Assembly (NCBI RefSeq): GCF_003058085.1 | Contig: NZ_QBUD01000012.1 | Location: 62,001 to 126,000 of the forward strand | Source: Yoonia sediminilitoris | GTDB lineage: Bacteria > Pseudomonadota > Alphaproteobacteria > Rhodobacterales > Rhodobacteraceae | Direction: 5' to 3' | Length of the DNA stretch: 64,000 bases | Shown here: piece after piece, positions 15,587 to 25,109 of the stretch | Layout of the letters: every line of letters begins with the position of its first letter | Numbering within the stretch: the stretch's first letter is position 1 | Program-made: the position numbers and the translations under genes | Notes under the pieces: model-generated | What the model saw: the letters and a program-made list of their open reading frames with translations, nothing else | The model's database searches: none | What the model was told of the DNA's origin: nothing

Positions 15587-17167
15587 TTAGTTCATGGTGA
15601 AATACTTCACCTTTGGCTGATCCTCGGGGTCAACTTCGATCCCGACTTTTTCAGACATGCCCCAGTTCAGCACCTGATGGTGGATCGGGATGTAAAGCTG
15701 TTCGTCCTGCACGACCCGCCAGATGTCCGCGATATCGGCATTGCGTGCGTCCAGATCGGTATTTGACGCCAGCGATTTGATCTTTGCATCAAGGTCCGCA
15801 TTGCTGAAACCGGTGCCGTTCCATGTGCCAATGTCGCTTTCACGACTATGGACGAGGAAGTTGAAGACATACTCGGAATCGTAGGTCGGCACACCCCAGC
15901 CCAGCATGTAGAAATCCGTCTGACCATCTGTGATCAGCGGGAAATGCTGTGCCTTGGGCTTGGCGTCCAGATTAACGGTGACGCCGATCTGGCCCAACAT
16001 GCCGACAGCCGCCTGACAGATCGCTTCGTCATTCACATAGCGGTCATTGGGGCAATCAAGGCGGATCGAAAATCCGTCAGCGTAGCCCGCATCAGCCAGC
16101 AACGCCTTGGCCGCATCAATATCGGTTGAAGATTCCGCGTCCATCTCGGCGGTCCAGCCATTGACGAAGGGCGGCGCAATCATGCCCGCAGGTTCGCTTT
16201 GCCCCCGCATCACGACCTGACGGATCGCGTCACGGTTGATCGCCATCGACATGGCCTTGCGCACACGCACATCAGCCAGCGGGTTCGCGCCATCAATATT
16301 GTCGGCTTCGATATCGTCCGCGCCCTGGTTCATCCCAAAGAAAATCACACGGTTCTGCGGGGCTTGTTTGACAACCAGACCGTCAACCGCATCCACCCGT
16401 TCCAGATCCTGCACGGGCATATCTTGCAGGAAATCAACCTCGCCCGACAGCATCGCCGCCACACGGGTCGCGGCATTTTGGATCGGGGTATAGACGATTT
16501 CGCTCACTTCCATCGGGAACTGATCAATGCCCCAGTAGCCATCGTTGCGGGTCATGACCGTCTTGACGTCAGGTTCGCGGCTGGTCAGCACATAGGGGCC
16601 AGTGCCGTTGGCATTGGTGGTTGCATATGTGATTTCGCCACCTTCAAAATCCTGCACGTCGACAGTGTTGTTCGCTTCGGTCCAGTCCTTGTCCATGATG
16701 AACAGGTTGGTCAGGTTGGATGGCAGGATAGGGTTCGGCCCATCTGTTTCGATCTCGACTGTATAGTCGTCAACCGCCCGGACTTCGGTGATCGAGCCGA
16801 TCAGCTCTTTCATGTCCGAATTCGGCTGCTTGGCGCGCTCAAAGCTGAAAACCACATCTTCGGCGGTGAATGCAGCGCCATCGTGAAAGGTAACACCTTC
16901 GCGCAGGTTAAAGACCCAGACATTCGGGTTGTCGGCCTTGGGGGCCCAATCGGTTGCCAGCGCCGCCTCGAATGCGCCAGAGACATCGCGGATAATCAGT
17001 GGTTCGTACATCTGGTGGCGGATCGTGTGCGTCGGCCCTTCGTTCTGGGCGTGCGGGTCAAGCGTAAGCGCATCACCAGAGCGTGCCCATCGCAGCGTTT
17101 CCGCGCTGAGTGGTGCTGCGCTGGCAAGCAATGTTGCGGTCAATGTCAGTGCGATTGTCGATCTCAT
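15587..17167 (-). CDS. ABC transporter substrate-binding protein, SBP_bac_5 family (copy 2)
   Basis: A 526-residue exported binding protein, first gene of the dpp-like operon. The signal peptide is residues 1-22 (A-A-P-L-S-A). It has T-L-D-P-H-A-Q-N, M-Y-E-P-L-I and L-R-E-G-V-T-F-H-D-G. It shares order and many motifs with copy 1 (A-I-N-R-D-A, C-P-N-D-R-Y-x-N-D-E-A, M-L-G-W-G), so they are paralogues, not repeats of one gene. Having two would widen ligand range or allow different affinities. It is separated by 128 bases from the upstream carboxymuconolactone decarboxylase-like gene. Confidence 0.92.
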   Translation of the reverse strand: MRSTIALTLTATLLASAAPLSAETLRWARSGDALTLDPHAQNEGPTHTIRHQMYEPLIIRDVSGAFEAALATDWAPKADNPNVWVFNLREGVTFHDGAAFTAEDVVFSFERAKQPNSDMKELIGSITEVRAVDDYTVEIETDGPNPILPSNLTNLFIMDKDWTEANNTVDVQDFEGGEITYATTNANGTGPYVLTSREPDVKTVMTRNDGYWGIDQFPMEVSEIVYTPIQNAATRVAAMLSGEVDFLQDMPVQDLERVDAVDGLVVKQAPQNRVIFFGMNQGADDIEADNIDGANPLADVRVRKAMSMAINRDAIRQVVMRGQSEPAGMIAPPFVNGWTAEMDAESSTDIDAAKALLADAGYADGFSIRLDCPNDRYVNDEAICQAAVGMLGQIGVTVNLDAKPKAQHFPLITDGQTDFYMLGWGVPTYDSEYVFNFLVHSRESDIGTWNGTGFSNADLDAKIKSLASNTDLDARNADIADIWRVVQDEQLYIPIHHQVLNWGMSEKVGIEVDPEDQPKVKYFTMN

Positions 17168-17295
17168 TGAAGTTCCCTGTCTGTCGTTTTTGTTTTAGAT
17201 GTGCGGTGCACTTTAGACTTTGTCGGGGGCTTGGCAAGAACCTGCGGAAAGCTGCCCCTTTGTGCGCCAGCGGCACCTTGTCGCAAAGGCGGGGT

Positions 17296-17676
17296 TCAGT
17301 CCCCGTCAAATACTTTTCTGGCCGCGCGAAAACACTCCAGCCCTTGCGGCACACCGCAATAGATCGCAATGACATGGATGATCGCGCGGACCTCTTCCTT
17401 GGTCACCCCGTTGTTGACAGCCCCCCGGCAATGCAATTCCCATTCCGACATCTTGCCCAATGCGCCGATCATCGCAAGGTTCATCATGCTGCGCGTTTTG
17501 GCGTCAATCACGTCGTCACCCCAGCCAAACCCCCAGCACCATGCGGTCATCGCCTCCTGAAATGGCTGCGAAAAATCGTCGGCGGCAGCAAGGTTCTTTT
17601 CAACGTACTCTGCCCCCAAGGTGGCCTTGCGCTGTTCCAATCCTTTGAGGAATAGGTCTTCGTCAAATACGCTCAT
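17296..17676 (-). CDS. Carboxymuconolactone decarboxylase (CMD) family protein
   Basis: A 126-residue, all-helical CMD-family protein close to the PcaC/gamma-carboxymuconolactone decarboxylase branch: R-S-M-M-N-L-A-M-I, then H-C-R-G-A-V-N-N-G-V-T and I-A-I-Y-C-G-V-P-Q-G. It lacks the AhpD C-x-x-C, so peroxidase activity is unlikely. The start ATG has GGAGCATACAG upstream. It reads toward the binding-protein genes and may share their transcript. Its reaction here is unknown, but CMD proteins often accompany catabolic operons. Confidence 0.85.
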   Translation of the reverse strand: MSVFDEDLFLKGLEQRKATLGAEYVEKNLAAADDFSQPFQEAMTAWCWGFGWGDDVIDAKTRSMMNLAMIGALGKMSEWELHCRGAVNNGVTKEEVRAIIHVIAIYCGVPQGLECFRAARKVFDGD

Positions 17677-17821
17677 CTGTATGCTCCTTTTTTGATCAAT
17701 CAGGTGTCGGGGCTTTGGGGCAGCATTGCAAGGGGCAGTCGGGTATTTGCCACAGCGCCGCCAACATAACTGGCCACAAGAATTCGCTTGGCTACCAGCG
17801 GCAAACTGCTAGCAATGTTGC
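17677..17821. promoter_or_regulatory. Divergent promoter region of transporter and catabolic operons
   Basis: 145 bases between the CMD/transport operon (minus) and the PLP-enzyme operon (plus). A shared control region is expected, but no regulator gene adjoins it and no convincing operator can be read by eye. Confidence 0.35.
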
Positions 17822-18856
17822 ATGGAATATCTTCACAAACAGACCGCACAGACAACCGCCCTCTTCAATGATCTCGCTGATGTCCCTTGGCCCAGCGACG
17901 ATGCGAACCGTCCTATGGGCTTGCTGACACGTTGTCCCGCCGCCGGACAGACACCATTGGTGGATGCGCCGCGGCTGGCTGCTATGGCCGGCGTCGCGCA
18001 GGTGCTCGTCAAGGATGAACGCGCGCGCATGGGCCTTGGCAGCTTCAAGGCGCTGGGCGCGGCTTACGTGATTGCCTGTGATGCAGAACAGGGGCACGCC
18101 GCTGGCCAGACCTATGTCACCGCCAGCGCGGGCAACCATGGTCTGTCTGTCGCGGCTGGCGCGCAGGCCTTCGGCGCGAAGGCGGTGATTTTTCTGGCAG
18201 AGACCGTACCCGAAAGTTTCGCAGCCCGCCTGCGCGGATTCGGGGCCGAGGTCCGCCGCCATGGCGCGATTTACGAGGACAGCATGGCCGGTGCCGCCGC
18301 TGCGGCTGACCAAAACGGCTGGGTGCTGTTGTCTGATAGCTCCTGGCCCGGCTACTTTGACCGCCCGCATCGGTTGATGGAGGGATATCTTGTCCTGATG
18401 CAGGAAGCTGTGGCGCAGATGCCTGCACCGCCGACACATATCTTTCTACAGGCAGGCGTTGGCGGGCTGGCTGCTGCCTGTGCCGTCTATGCGCGCAAGG
18501 CGTGGGGCGATGCACCGCGCATCATCGTGGTCGAACCCGACGCCGCCCCCGCACTCTATGCATCGATCAAGGCGGGCGCCCCCCAAGTCACGACCGGTCC
18601 TGCATCGGACATGGGCCGGCTGGACTGCAAGGAACCATCATTGATTGCGCTCAAAGGGCTTGCCCGCGATGCGGATGATTTCATCCTGATCACCGAAGAG
18701 GAAGGGGCCGCAGGGGCCGCCGCCTGTGCCGCAGCAAATCTGGCGTCGACCCCTTCCGGGGCTGCGGGTGTTGCAGGTTTGCTAACCGCGCAGGCTGCAT
18801 GCGGCCTGACCGATGCATCCCGCGTGCTGGTGATCCTGAGCGAGGAAACCGCTTGA
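17822..18856 (+). CDS. Diaminopropionate ammonia-lyase-like PLP enzyme
   Basis: A 344-residue fold-type II PLP enzyme (threonine-dehydratase superfamily). The Schiff-base Lys is in G-S-F-K-A-L-G-A near residue 76. The substrate/phosphate loops are S-A-G-N-H-G near 102 and A-G-V-G-G-L near 215. S-W-P-G-Y and M-G-R-L-D-C-K-E-P are shared with diaminopropionate ammonia-lyases (DpaL). The DpaL T-D-G-N-H-G motif, whose Asp I recall as a catalytic residue for the D-isomer, is S-A-G-N-H-G here, and the protein is some 50 residues shorter, so the substrate probably differs. Its frame ends in a TTGA overlap with the next gene. Confidence 0.8.
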   Translation: MEYLHKQTAQTTALFNDLADVPWPSDDANRPMGLLTRCPAAGQTPLVDAPRLAAMAGVAQVLVKDERARMGLGSFKALGAAYVIACDAEQGHAAGQTYVTASAGNHGLSVAAGAQAFGAKAVIFLAETVPESFAARLRGFGAEVRRHGAIYEDSMAGAAAAADQNGWVLLSDSSWPGYFDRPHRLMEGYLVLMQEAVAQMPAPPTHIFLQAGVGGLAAACAVYARKAWGDAPRIIVVEPDAAPALYASIKAGAPQVTTGPASDMGRLDCKEPSLIALKGLARDADDFILITEEEGAAGAAACAAANLASTPSGAAGVAGLLTAQAACGLTDASRVLVILSEETA

Positions 18857-20019
18857 ACGGGGACATCTCATCCGGGTTCCCCGACGGCGAATTCGCCGCG
18901 CGCACATCTGCGGCGCAGGCACTGATGGCACAGGCAGGCCTGTCCGCCCTGTTGCTGACCACCGAACCGGAAGTGCGTTATTACACAGGGTTTTTGACGC
19001 GGTTCTGGGAAAGCCCGACCCGGCCATGGTTTGTCATCGTACCGGCGCAGGGCAAGCCCATTGCGGTCATTCCGTCGATTGGTGCGCATTTGATGCGGCA
19101 GACATGGATCACCGATATCCGCACATGGCAGGCCCCTGATTATGACGACGACGGCGTGGGTTTGCTTGCCGATACACTGCGCGCGGTGACCCCACAGGAT
19201 GGCAAAATCGGACTGGCTGACCAGATGGAAAGCCATGCCCGTATGCCGCTTGGCAGCCTGCGGCAGTTGAAGGGCGCACTTGCCCAGCGCCGTTTGGTCA
19301 GCGACGCCACAATCACCCGGCGCCTGCGCATGGTCAAATCAGAGGCCGAGATTGCCAAAATCCGCTTTGCCTGCGGGATTGCAGACCGGGCGTTTGCGCG
19401 TGTAGGTGAAATTGCCCATGAGGGCACGTCACTGGCGCAGGTCTTTCGCAAGTTCCAGATGCTTTGTCTTGATGAGGGCGCCGATTGGGTACCCTACCTT
19501 GCAGGGGCCGCAGATCAGGGCGGTTATGGCGATGTGATATCACCTGCGACAGACCGGCCTTTGACCAAAGGTGATGTGCTGATGTTGGATACGGGCCTCG
19601 TCTGGTCAGGGTATTTCTGCGACTTTGACCGCAATTACAGCGTTGGCGCCCCGTCTGATACGCTACAACATGCGCACGACTGTTTGATCGCGGCCACACA
19701 AGCGGCCTTTGACATGGCCCGACCCGGCGCTGTGCTCTCGGATATGTTTCAGGCCATGTCGGCAGTCATCAATCCGGATGGTGAAGCGATGGACGCCGGA
19801 CGTTTGGGCCACGGGCTGGGGATGCAACTGACCGAATGGCCGTCAATCATCGCAGATGATCATACGCCACTGGTGCCGGGGATGGTGCTGACGCTTGAGC
19901 CGTCGATCAACATTGGCGGCGGCAAAATCATCGTCCATGAAGAAAATATCGTGATACAATCCGACGGTGCGGCCTATCTTTCGACGCCCCAAACTCATGC
20001 GATGAGGGTTCTGGAATGA
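18853..20019 (+). CDS. M24 family metallopeptidase (Xaa-Pro aminopeptidase-like)
   Basis: A 388-residue pita-bread-fold hydrolase. The N-terminal creatinase-like domain (1-150) contains Y-Y-T-G-F. The C-terminal catalytic domain keeps all five metal ligands: Asp in L-D-T-G-L, Asp in C-D-F-D-R-N, His in G-H-G-L-G, Glu in L-E-P-S-I and Glu in H-E-E-N-I. A TTG start at 18853 is inferred because it overlaps the upstream stop (TTGA). M24 relatives include ectoine hydrolase DoeA/EutD; combined with a racemase-family and an ammonia-lyase-family neighbour the operon resembles ectoine-type degradation in layout, but no ornithine-cyclodeaminase gene is present. It probably hydrolyses an amide or peptide bond of the imported compound. 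Confidence 0.82.
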   Translation: MNGDISSGFPDGEFAARTSAAQALMAQAGLSALLLTTEPEVRYYTGFLTRFWESPTRPWFVIVPAQGKPIAVIPSIGAHLMRQTWITDIRTWQAPDYDDDGVGLLADTLRAVTPQDGKIGLADQMESHARMPLGSLRQLKGALAQRRLVSDATITRRLRMVKSEAEIAKIRFACGIADRAFARVGEIAHEGTSLAQVFRKFQMLCLDEGADWVPYLAGAADQGGYGDVISPATDRPLTKGDVLMLDTGLVWSGYFCDFDRNYSVGAPSDTLQHAHDCLIAATQAAFDMARPGAVLSDMFQAMSAVINPDGEAMDAGRLGHGLGMQLTEWPSIIADDHTPLVPGMVLTLEPSINIGGGKIIVHEENIVIQSDGAAYLSTPQTHAMRVLE

Positions 20020-20747
20020 CACTACCATACGCACTTGCGACAGACCGTCCCACCCAGATCGGCCTGATTGTCTTGCAGACCGATGAAACGATCGAACGGG
20101 ATATGCGTCTGCTGATGCCGGATGATGTTGAAATTCTGGTCAGCCGGGTACCCTCTGCGCAAACCGTCACAAGCGAAACATTGCAGGCGATGGAGCAGGA
20201 ATTGACGCGCGCGGCCAGCTTGCTGCCCGGTGGGGCCAGTTTGGCGGCGGTGGGCTATGGCTGTACGTCCGGCACCGCTCAGATCGGGCCAGACAATGTG
20301 ACAGCAAAGGTGCAGGCCGGGATTGCGACACCGGTTGTGACGCAACCGCTGTCCGCCTTGATCGCGGCTTGTCAGCATCTGGGTGTGACGCGGATCGGTA
20401 TGATCAGTCCTTACGTTGCCGCTGTGTCGGAACGGTTGCGAATGGCGCTTGCCGATGCGGGGGTCAATGTGGCGGATTTTGCCAGCTTTGATGAACCTCA
20501 AGAAGAAAAGGTCGTGCGTATTGCAGCGGACTCAGTCAGTGACGCGGCGATTGCCATGGGCCAGAACCCGCAGTGCGAGGCGGTCTTTCTATCCTGCACG
20601 AATTTGCGCACATTGGATGTGATTTCCCGGATCGAGAGCCAGATCGCCAAGCCGGTTTTGTCGAGCAATCAGGTACTGGCGTGGCATTTGTGCCAGCTTG
20701 CGCAACTGCGCACGCAGGGTGCGCCGGTTGGAGCGCTGTTTGCGTGA
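20016..20747 (+). CDS. Asp/Glu racemase superfamily protein (maleate isomerase/EutA-like)
   Basis: A 243-residue cytosolic protein. Two catalytic Cys are at about residue 83 (G-Y-G-C-T-S-G) and 194 (L-S-C-T-N), the pattern of maleate cis-trans isomerase and arylmalonate decarboxylase relatives. V-T-Q-P-L-S-A and S-S-N-Q-V-L-A-W-H fit this branch. It overlaps the M24 gene (ATGA) and ends the operon. It probably changes stereochemistry of the substrate or an intermediate. The exact reaction is unknown. Confidence 0.82.
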   Translation: MTLPYALATDRPTQIGLIVLQTDETIERDMRLLMPDDVEILVSRVPSAQTVTSETLQAMEQELTRAASLLPGGASLAAVGYGCTSGTAQIGPDNVTAKVQAGIATPVVTQPLSALIAACQHLGVTRIGMISPYVAAVSERLRMALADAGVNVADFASFDEPQEEKVVRIAADSVSDAAIAMGQNPQCEAVFLSCTNLRTLDVISRIESQIAKPVLSSNQVLAWHLCQLAQLRTQGAPVGALFA

Positions 20748-20838
20748 GAACGGCATTGGATTTGAAGCAGAAACGATTGACCGAAGCCAGCATTTGAGTC
20801 GGCAGGTCAGATACGAACTTCTGCACGGCTGTCAGACC

Positions 20839-20873
20839 GGGCAACCCCCGACCCATCACGGGAGGGGCTGCCC
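20839..20873. terminator. Hairpin between convergent genes
   Basis: GGGCAACCCC at 20839-20848 and GGGGCTGCCC at 20864-20873 pair at 9 of 10 positions in the gap between the racemase-like gene and the convergent dapA-like gene. No T-run; weak evidence. Confidence 0.4.
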
Positions 20874-20888
20874 CTGTAATGGCGCGCG

Positions 20889-21761
20889 CTAGTTCAGCAG
20901 CCCCGCATGCACCATCGCGGCGCGCAGTTTCTCCTTGGTGCTATCCATCAAACCGGTCAATGGAGAGCGTACCTCGTCGCTACAAAGTCCCAGCAGTGAC
21001 ATGCCGTATTTCGCGCCGACAACGCCGGGTTCGGTAAAGACGGCCTCGTGCAGCGGCATCAGCCGGTCAAGCTGGGCGCGGGCGCTGGCATAGTCTCCTG
21101 CGAGCGTGGTTTCCTGAAACTCTGCAATCAGTTTCGGCGCAATGTTGGCCGTGACGGAAATACAGCCCATGCCGCCATGGGCGTTGTAACCCAATGCCGT
21201 CGCATCCTCGCCCGAGAGTTGGATGAAATCGGAACCGCAACGAAGGCGCTGGGCCGGGACGCGCGACAGGTCAGCGGTCGCGTCCTTGACGCCGATAATC
21301 ATCTCGTGCTTGGCAAGTTCGCCCATCGTATCGGGTGTCATGTCAATGACTGACCGAGGCGGGATGTTGTAGATAATGATCGGCAGACCACAGTCGGCGG
21401 CAGCCAGAAAATGGGCCATCAGCCCGCGTTGGGTGGGCTTGTTATAGTAGGGGGTCACGACAAGGGCGGCATCGGCTCCCGCCTTTTTCGCGGCCTGCAC
21501 AAGACGCACGGTTTCGGCAGTACTGTTCGACCCGGCACCGGCAATGACAGGGATACGGCCCGCCGCCTCTGCCACCACGATTTCAACAACCATGTCATGC
21601 TCTTCATGGGTCAGTGTCGGGCTTTCGCCTGTTGTGCCCACAGGCACCAGCCCATGGCTGCCCTGCTCAATATGCCAGTTCACCAGTTTCTTGAGCGTGG
21701 CCACATCGACTTGGCCGTTCGTAAACGGCGTGACGAGGGCGGGGAGTGATCCCTTGAACAT
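20889..21761 (-). CDS. dapA: 4-hydroxy-tetrahydrodipicolinate synthase family (DapA)
   Basis: A 290-residue (beta/alpha)8 Schiff-base lyase/synthase. It has G-T-T-G-E-S near residue 44, catalytic Tyr in Y-Y-N-K-P near 133 and the Schiff-base Lys in G-V-K-D-A-T near 162. The ATG at 21761 has AAGGAAG upstream and gives the canonical [13 protein letters not shown] start; the longer frame to 21836 is not supported. The motifs fit true DapA (lysine and diaminopimelate synthesis) rather than N-acetylneuraminate lyase. A catabolic role with the nearby operon is possible but not needed. Confidence 0.9.
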   Translation of the reverse strand: MFKGSLPALVTPFTNGQVDVATLKKLVNWHIEQGSHGLVPVGTTGESPTLTHEEHDMVVEIVVAEAAGRIPVIAGAGSNSTAETVRLVQAAKKAGADAALVVTPYYNKPTQRGLMAHFLAAADCGLPIIIYNIPPRSVIDMTPDTMGELAKHEMIIGVKDATADLSRVPAQRLRCGSDFIQLSGEDATALGYNAHGGMGCISVTANIAPKLIAEFQETTLAGDYASARAQLDRLMPLHEAVFTEPGVVGAKYGMSLLGLCSDEVRSPLTGLMDSTKEKLRAAMVHAGLLN

Positions 21762-21902
21762 GGCACGCTTCCTTCTTGGTATTGGGCGTGAGTCGCCCGG
21801 ATAAAATCGCGCGGACACTAGACGCCTTTCTGCCAATTGCCAAGTTTGTGAGTTGTACTCTTTTGGCCGTAGTCTAGGTTCTGTGACAAAGAGGTGCTCA
21901 TC

Positions 21903-23921
21903 GTGTCAATCGTCCGGAAAATAAGCCTTGGCCTGGCCATTGGTTTTGCCGCTTTGCCTGCATCTGCACGGGATGTGGACCCAAAAGCGGTGGCCGCGAT
22001 TCAGGCTGCGGAAACCAGCTGGGACGCGGCCGCAGAACTGGCCGTATCGACCGATCCGGTGACGCGGGATGTTCTGGAATGGCTGCGATTGCGCGCGGGC
22101 GAAGGGACGCTTGCAGACTATCAGGCGTTCCTGGCGAAACGTCCCGACTGGCCCGGACTGGACAGATTGCGCCGCGCAGGCGAGGCGACAGTGGCAGAGT
22201 CCACGGCCGATGCCGCGGTTCTGACCTATTTTGAGGATGCGACACCCCAAACCGGCGAAGGGGTCGTCAGATATGTGCAGGCCTTGCGGAAGGCTGGTAA
22301 AACAGAGGAGGCCAAATCGGCCCTGCGGGATGCATGGCTGGGCCTCAGCCTGTCGGACGATGGCCACGAGGGTTTGATAGAGGCGTTTGGCGCAGACCTC
22401 GCCCCGTTTCATCTGGCCCGGGTGGACGCAATGTTGTGGCGCTGGCGCACCACAGATGCGACGCGCATGTTGCCTTTGCTTGACGCGGACCAGCGTGCGC
22501 TGGCTGCGGCGCGTATTGGCTATATAACGAAAGTAAGCAATACCGACGCCCTTGTCGCCGACGTGCCCGCGAAACTGCGCCAGGACGCGGGACTTGCCTA
22601 TGACCGCTATAACTGGCTGGCTGACCGGGGTGAACGCACAGAGGCCGTGAAGGTGCTACTGGACCGCTCCACCAGTGCCGCGGCGCTGGGCGAGCCGTTT
22701 CGCTGGTCGGGCTGGCGCAGGTCGCTTGCACGCTGGGAAATGCGTGAAGGGCGGGCTGATCAGGCTTACCAGTTGGCGTCACGTCATTACCTGACTGATG
22801 GTGCCGCCTTTGCTGATCTTGAGTGGCTGTCGGGCTATATCGCGCTGACCTATCTGGGCAATCCGGCACAGGCCCTGGTGCATTTCGACAAGGCGGCCGC
22901 TGCGGTCGATAGCCCGATTTCCACGGGCCGGATGTTCTATTGGATTGGACGCACGCAGGAAGTGTTGCGCGCCCCAGACAAGGCCGCGCAGGCTTTTGGC
23001 ATCGCCGCCCGGCACCAGACCAGTTTCTACGGGTTACTGGCCGCTGAGCGACTGGGCCGCCCGCTAGACCCGATCTGGGCGCAAACGCCCATTGTCCCGA
23101 CCTCGGACATCTTTGAACAGGACATCGTGCGCGCGGCGTTTCTGCTCTTGGCTGCGGGGGAACGCGGCCATGCGGTGACATTTTTTGCCGAACTCGGGGC
23201 TACGCTGGAACCGGGAGCCCTGGCGCAGGTGGGGGCCGCGCTCGATCAGATTGATGAGCAGTATTACACGCTGCTGCTGGGCAAACGCGCGGTGCGGCGT
23301 GGCGTGATGGTGCCGCAAAACTATTTCCCGCTGCATGATCTGGCCAACATGGACCTGCCCGTCGAACCGGCGCTTGCCCTGTCCATTGCCCGCCGCGAAA
23401 GCGAATTCAATATCGGTGTCGGCAGCCCCGTCGGCGCGTTGGGCCTGATGCAATTGATGCCTGCGACCGCTGAAGAGGTCGCAGGCTTTCTTGATCTGCC
23501 CTATTCCCGGTTTCGTCTGACGTCTGACTGGAAATATAACGCGACACTTGGCGGCAAATACCTGTCGATCCTGCAAGATGAGTTTGGCCCGACCCCTGTG
23601 ATGATTGCCGCAGGCTATAACGCAGGCCCCAGCCGGCCCAAACAATGGATGGACCTGCGCGGTGATCCCCGCTTGGGCGAAATGGATGTGGTGGACTGGA
23701 TCGAACATATCCCGTTCCGCGAGACCCGCAATTACGTGCAGCGTGTCACAGAAAGCATACCCGTTTATCAGGCGCGCCTGACAGGGCAGGCCGGTCCGAT
23801 CCGGTTTACTGAATTGTTGCGGGGTGAAAAGCCATTGCTGCGCCCCCGCGCACGGCCTTTGCCGCAAGCCCTAAACGACAGCCCCGATGTGCGCCCCGTT
23901 CTGCGCCCTGAGCGGGGTTAG
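21903..23921 (+). CDS. slt: Soluble lytic murein transglycosylase (Slt70-like)
   Basis: A 672-residue periplasmic enzyme that cleaves peptidoglycan glycan strands to 1,6-anhydro ends. It has a signal peptide (1-21, ending A-S-A), a long alpha-helical superhelical region (30-460), then a C-terminal SLT domain with catalytic Glu near residue 499 (R-R-E-S-E-F-N), [10 protein letters not shown], and A-G-Y-N-A-G-P. A GTG at 21903 is preferred over one at 21894 because AGAGG lies at proper spacing only for the former. It is divergent from dapA. Confidence 0.92.
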   Translation: MSIVRKISLGLAIGFAALPASARDVDPKAVAAIQAAETSWDAAAELAVSTDPVTRDVLEWLRLRAGEGTLADYQAFLAKRPDWPGLDRLRRAGEATVAESTADAAVLTYFEDATPQTGEGVVRYVQALRKAGKTEEAKSALRDAWLGLSLSDDGHEGLIEAFGADLAPFHLARVDAMLWRWRTTDATRMLPLLDADQRALAAARIGYITKVSNTDALVADVPAKLRQDAGLAYDRYNWLADRGERTEAVKVLLDRSTSAAALGEPFRWSGWRRSLARWEMREGRADQAYQLASRHYLTDGAAFADLEWLSGYIALTYLGNPAQALVHFDKAAAAVDSPISTGRMFYWIGRTQEVLRAPDKAAQAFGIAARHQTSFYGLLAAERLGRPLDPIWAQTPIVPTSDIFEQDIVRAAFLLLAAGERGHAVTFFAELGATLEPGALAQVGAALDQIDEQYYTLLLGKRAVRRGVMVPQNYFPLHDLANMDLPVEPALALSIARRESEFNIGVGSPVGALGLMQLMPATAEEVAGFLDLPYSRFRLTSDWKYNATLGGKYLSILQDEFGPTPVMIAAGYNAGPSRPKQWMDLRGDPRLGEMDVVDWIEHIPFRETRNYVQRVTESIPVYQARLTGQAGPIRFTELLRGEKPLLRPRARPLPQALNDSPDVRPVLRPERG

Positions 23922-24163
23922 CGGCCAGTCGGCAAAAGAGGTTTATGCTTCCTGCAGGGATAACTATCGGCCTTATGTGTCAAATGCAAAAAGCGGGTGT
24001 GAGGGGCGATCAAGGCTCTTGCTCTATGTCCACGCCTGGCGATGATCGGTTTCATAGCCTGACCGTCAAGAAAGTACCTCTCGTGCGTGTTTTCAGCTTT
24101 CCTGACACGATGACGCTGACGCGCTGGTATTCGAAAGCGAAGCCAAACCCGGCGATGCGCCGG
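23922..24163. other. Gene-free stretch
   Basis: No coding frame, hairpin or repeat worth naming between slt and the glutathione-transferase relic. Confidence 0.5.
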
Positions 24164-24406
24164 TCAGCGTAGAAATCCGTTCCGGCGCAAACTCACAGAG
24201 GTTCGGCCCCTCTGGGTCATCATCTCCGGTGCGTTTGGAAAGGCCACGTCCATGGTGATGGCGTCCTGAAGCCCAAGCACATTGCGCGCCAGTGCCACGC
24301 GGTGGCACCACGGACAATTGAGCGCGGCAAACAGGTGATAGCGGCCCGGCTCTGCAGGAAAGTCCGGATCGCCAATCGCATGGCGAAAGCCGCTGACGCC
24401 GCGCAC
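24164..24406 (-). pseudogene. Glutathione S-transferase (glutathionyl-hydroquinone reductase-like), N-terminal relic
   Basis: An 80-residue frame with P-G-R-Y-H-L-F-A-A-L-N-C-P-W-C-H-R, the thioredoxin-fold active-site region of glutathionyl-hydroquinone reductases (C-P-W-x-H-R). After A-F-P-N-A-P-E the similarity stops and the frame ends; about 240 residues of the normal ~320 are missing. Upstream in frame there is a TAA, so the N-terminus is also shortened. It is downstream of the hemerythrin pseudogene and may have been part of the same operon. Confidence 0.7.
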
Positions 24407-24465
24407 GAATTCACCCCGTGCGCGGCGCTGTTTGATCCTTTTCAGTTGATCGGTCTGTTATGGTC

Positions 24466-25032
24466 TTACCCTCTCAGCCTGTGATGCAGGATGATTGGTA
24501 CGGCCAGCTCTTCCTCATCGGTCAGGTGGCGCTTGAGAAATGCCTCGATTATTACGGAGTTGGCGTGAACCTTTGCCGCTTCCTCATGGGCTTGCGCTTC
24601 ATCCAGCGCAGATAGTTTGATCAGCCGGTTGGCCGTGCGGGTGAAGTCATCCAGCACTTTGTCCAAATCCGCGTGATCCTGTTCGAGCAGATCAAGTCCC
24701 GCGTCGAACCGCGGGTCCGCCGCCGACAGTTCGGGAAAGTAACTGTGGTCTTCTCAGCCGTGATGACCATGCAGGTTGCCCACGAGGTTGCCGCCATAAT
24801 AGGACAGCCGTCCCGCATAATCGTCCAACGCGATGTCGCGATCCAGAAGCGTTTCGGTGTCCATCCGGACACGTTTTGCCAAACGGCGGAACATCTGATG
24901 CGCGCTAAGCCAGTGCTTGGTCTTTTCCTTGAAACCAGGATGGGCGTCCCAACTGTCACGGGGGTATTGGGCCAAGAGAAGCCGCATCTCTTTCGGCATC
25001 TCATCCTGACGAACGGTATATGTATCGAGCAT
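24466..25032 (-). pseudogene. Hemerythrin-domain protein with internal in-frame TGA
   Basis: One frame from the ATG at 25032 to a TAA at 24466 (188 codons) is broken only by TGA at 24756-24754. Before it: L-D-T-Y-T-V-R-Q and N-L-V-G-N-L-H-G-H-H-G. After it: E-D-H-S-Y-F-P-E-L, L-E-Q-D-H-A-D-L-D and F-L-K-R-H-L-T-D-E-E-E. The His/Glu/Asp pattern fits a di-iron hemerythrin fold. I expect Trp at the TGA position from the look of the family, so a TGG-to-TGA change explains it. Everything downstream stays in frame, which points to a recent loss or to readthrough. The N-terminal half alone would lack most iron ligands. Confidence 0.8.
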
Positions 25033-25109
25033 TGGTTTCTCCTTTCGGACAATAGGTGGTGCGGCCTTAATCGCCCCACCAGTGCCGCAATACGCACAGC
25101 GGCTATGCG

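Noticed and set aside
16199..17170. 323-codon plus-strand open frame
   Set aside because: Antisense of a binding-protein gene with clear signal peptide and motifs; no independent evidence.
22345..23867. Two long minus-strand frames opposite slt
   Set aside because: Opposite a complete lytic transglycosylase gene; Pro/Arg/Gln-rich shadows.
24754..24756. Selenocysteine at the TGA in the hemerythrin gene
   Set aside because: No hairpin of the expected type is evident right after the TGA, and the context E-D-H-S-Y-F suggests an ancestral Trp, not a redox Cys.
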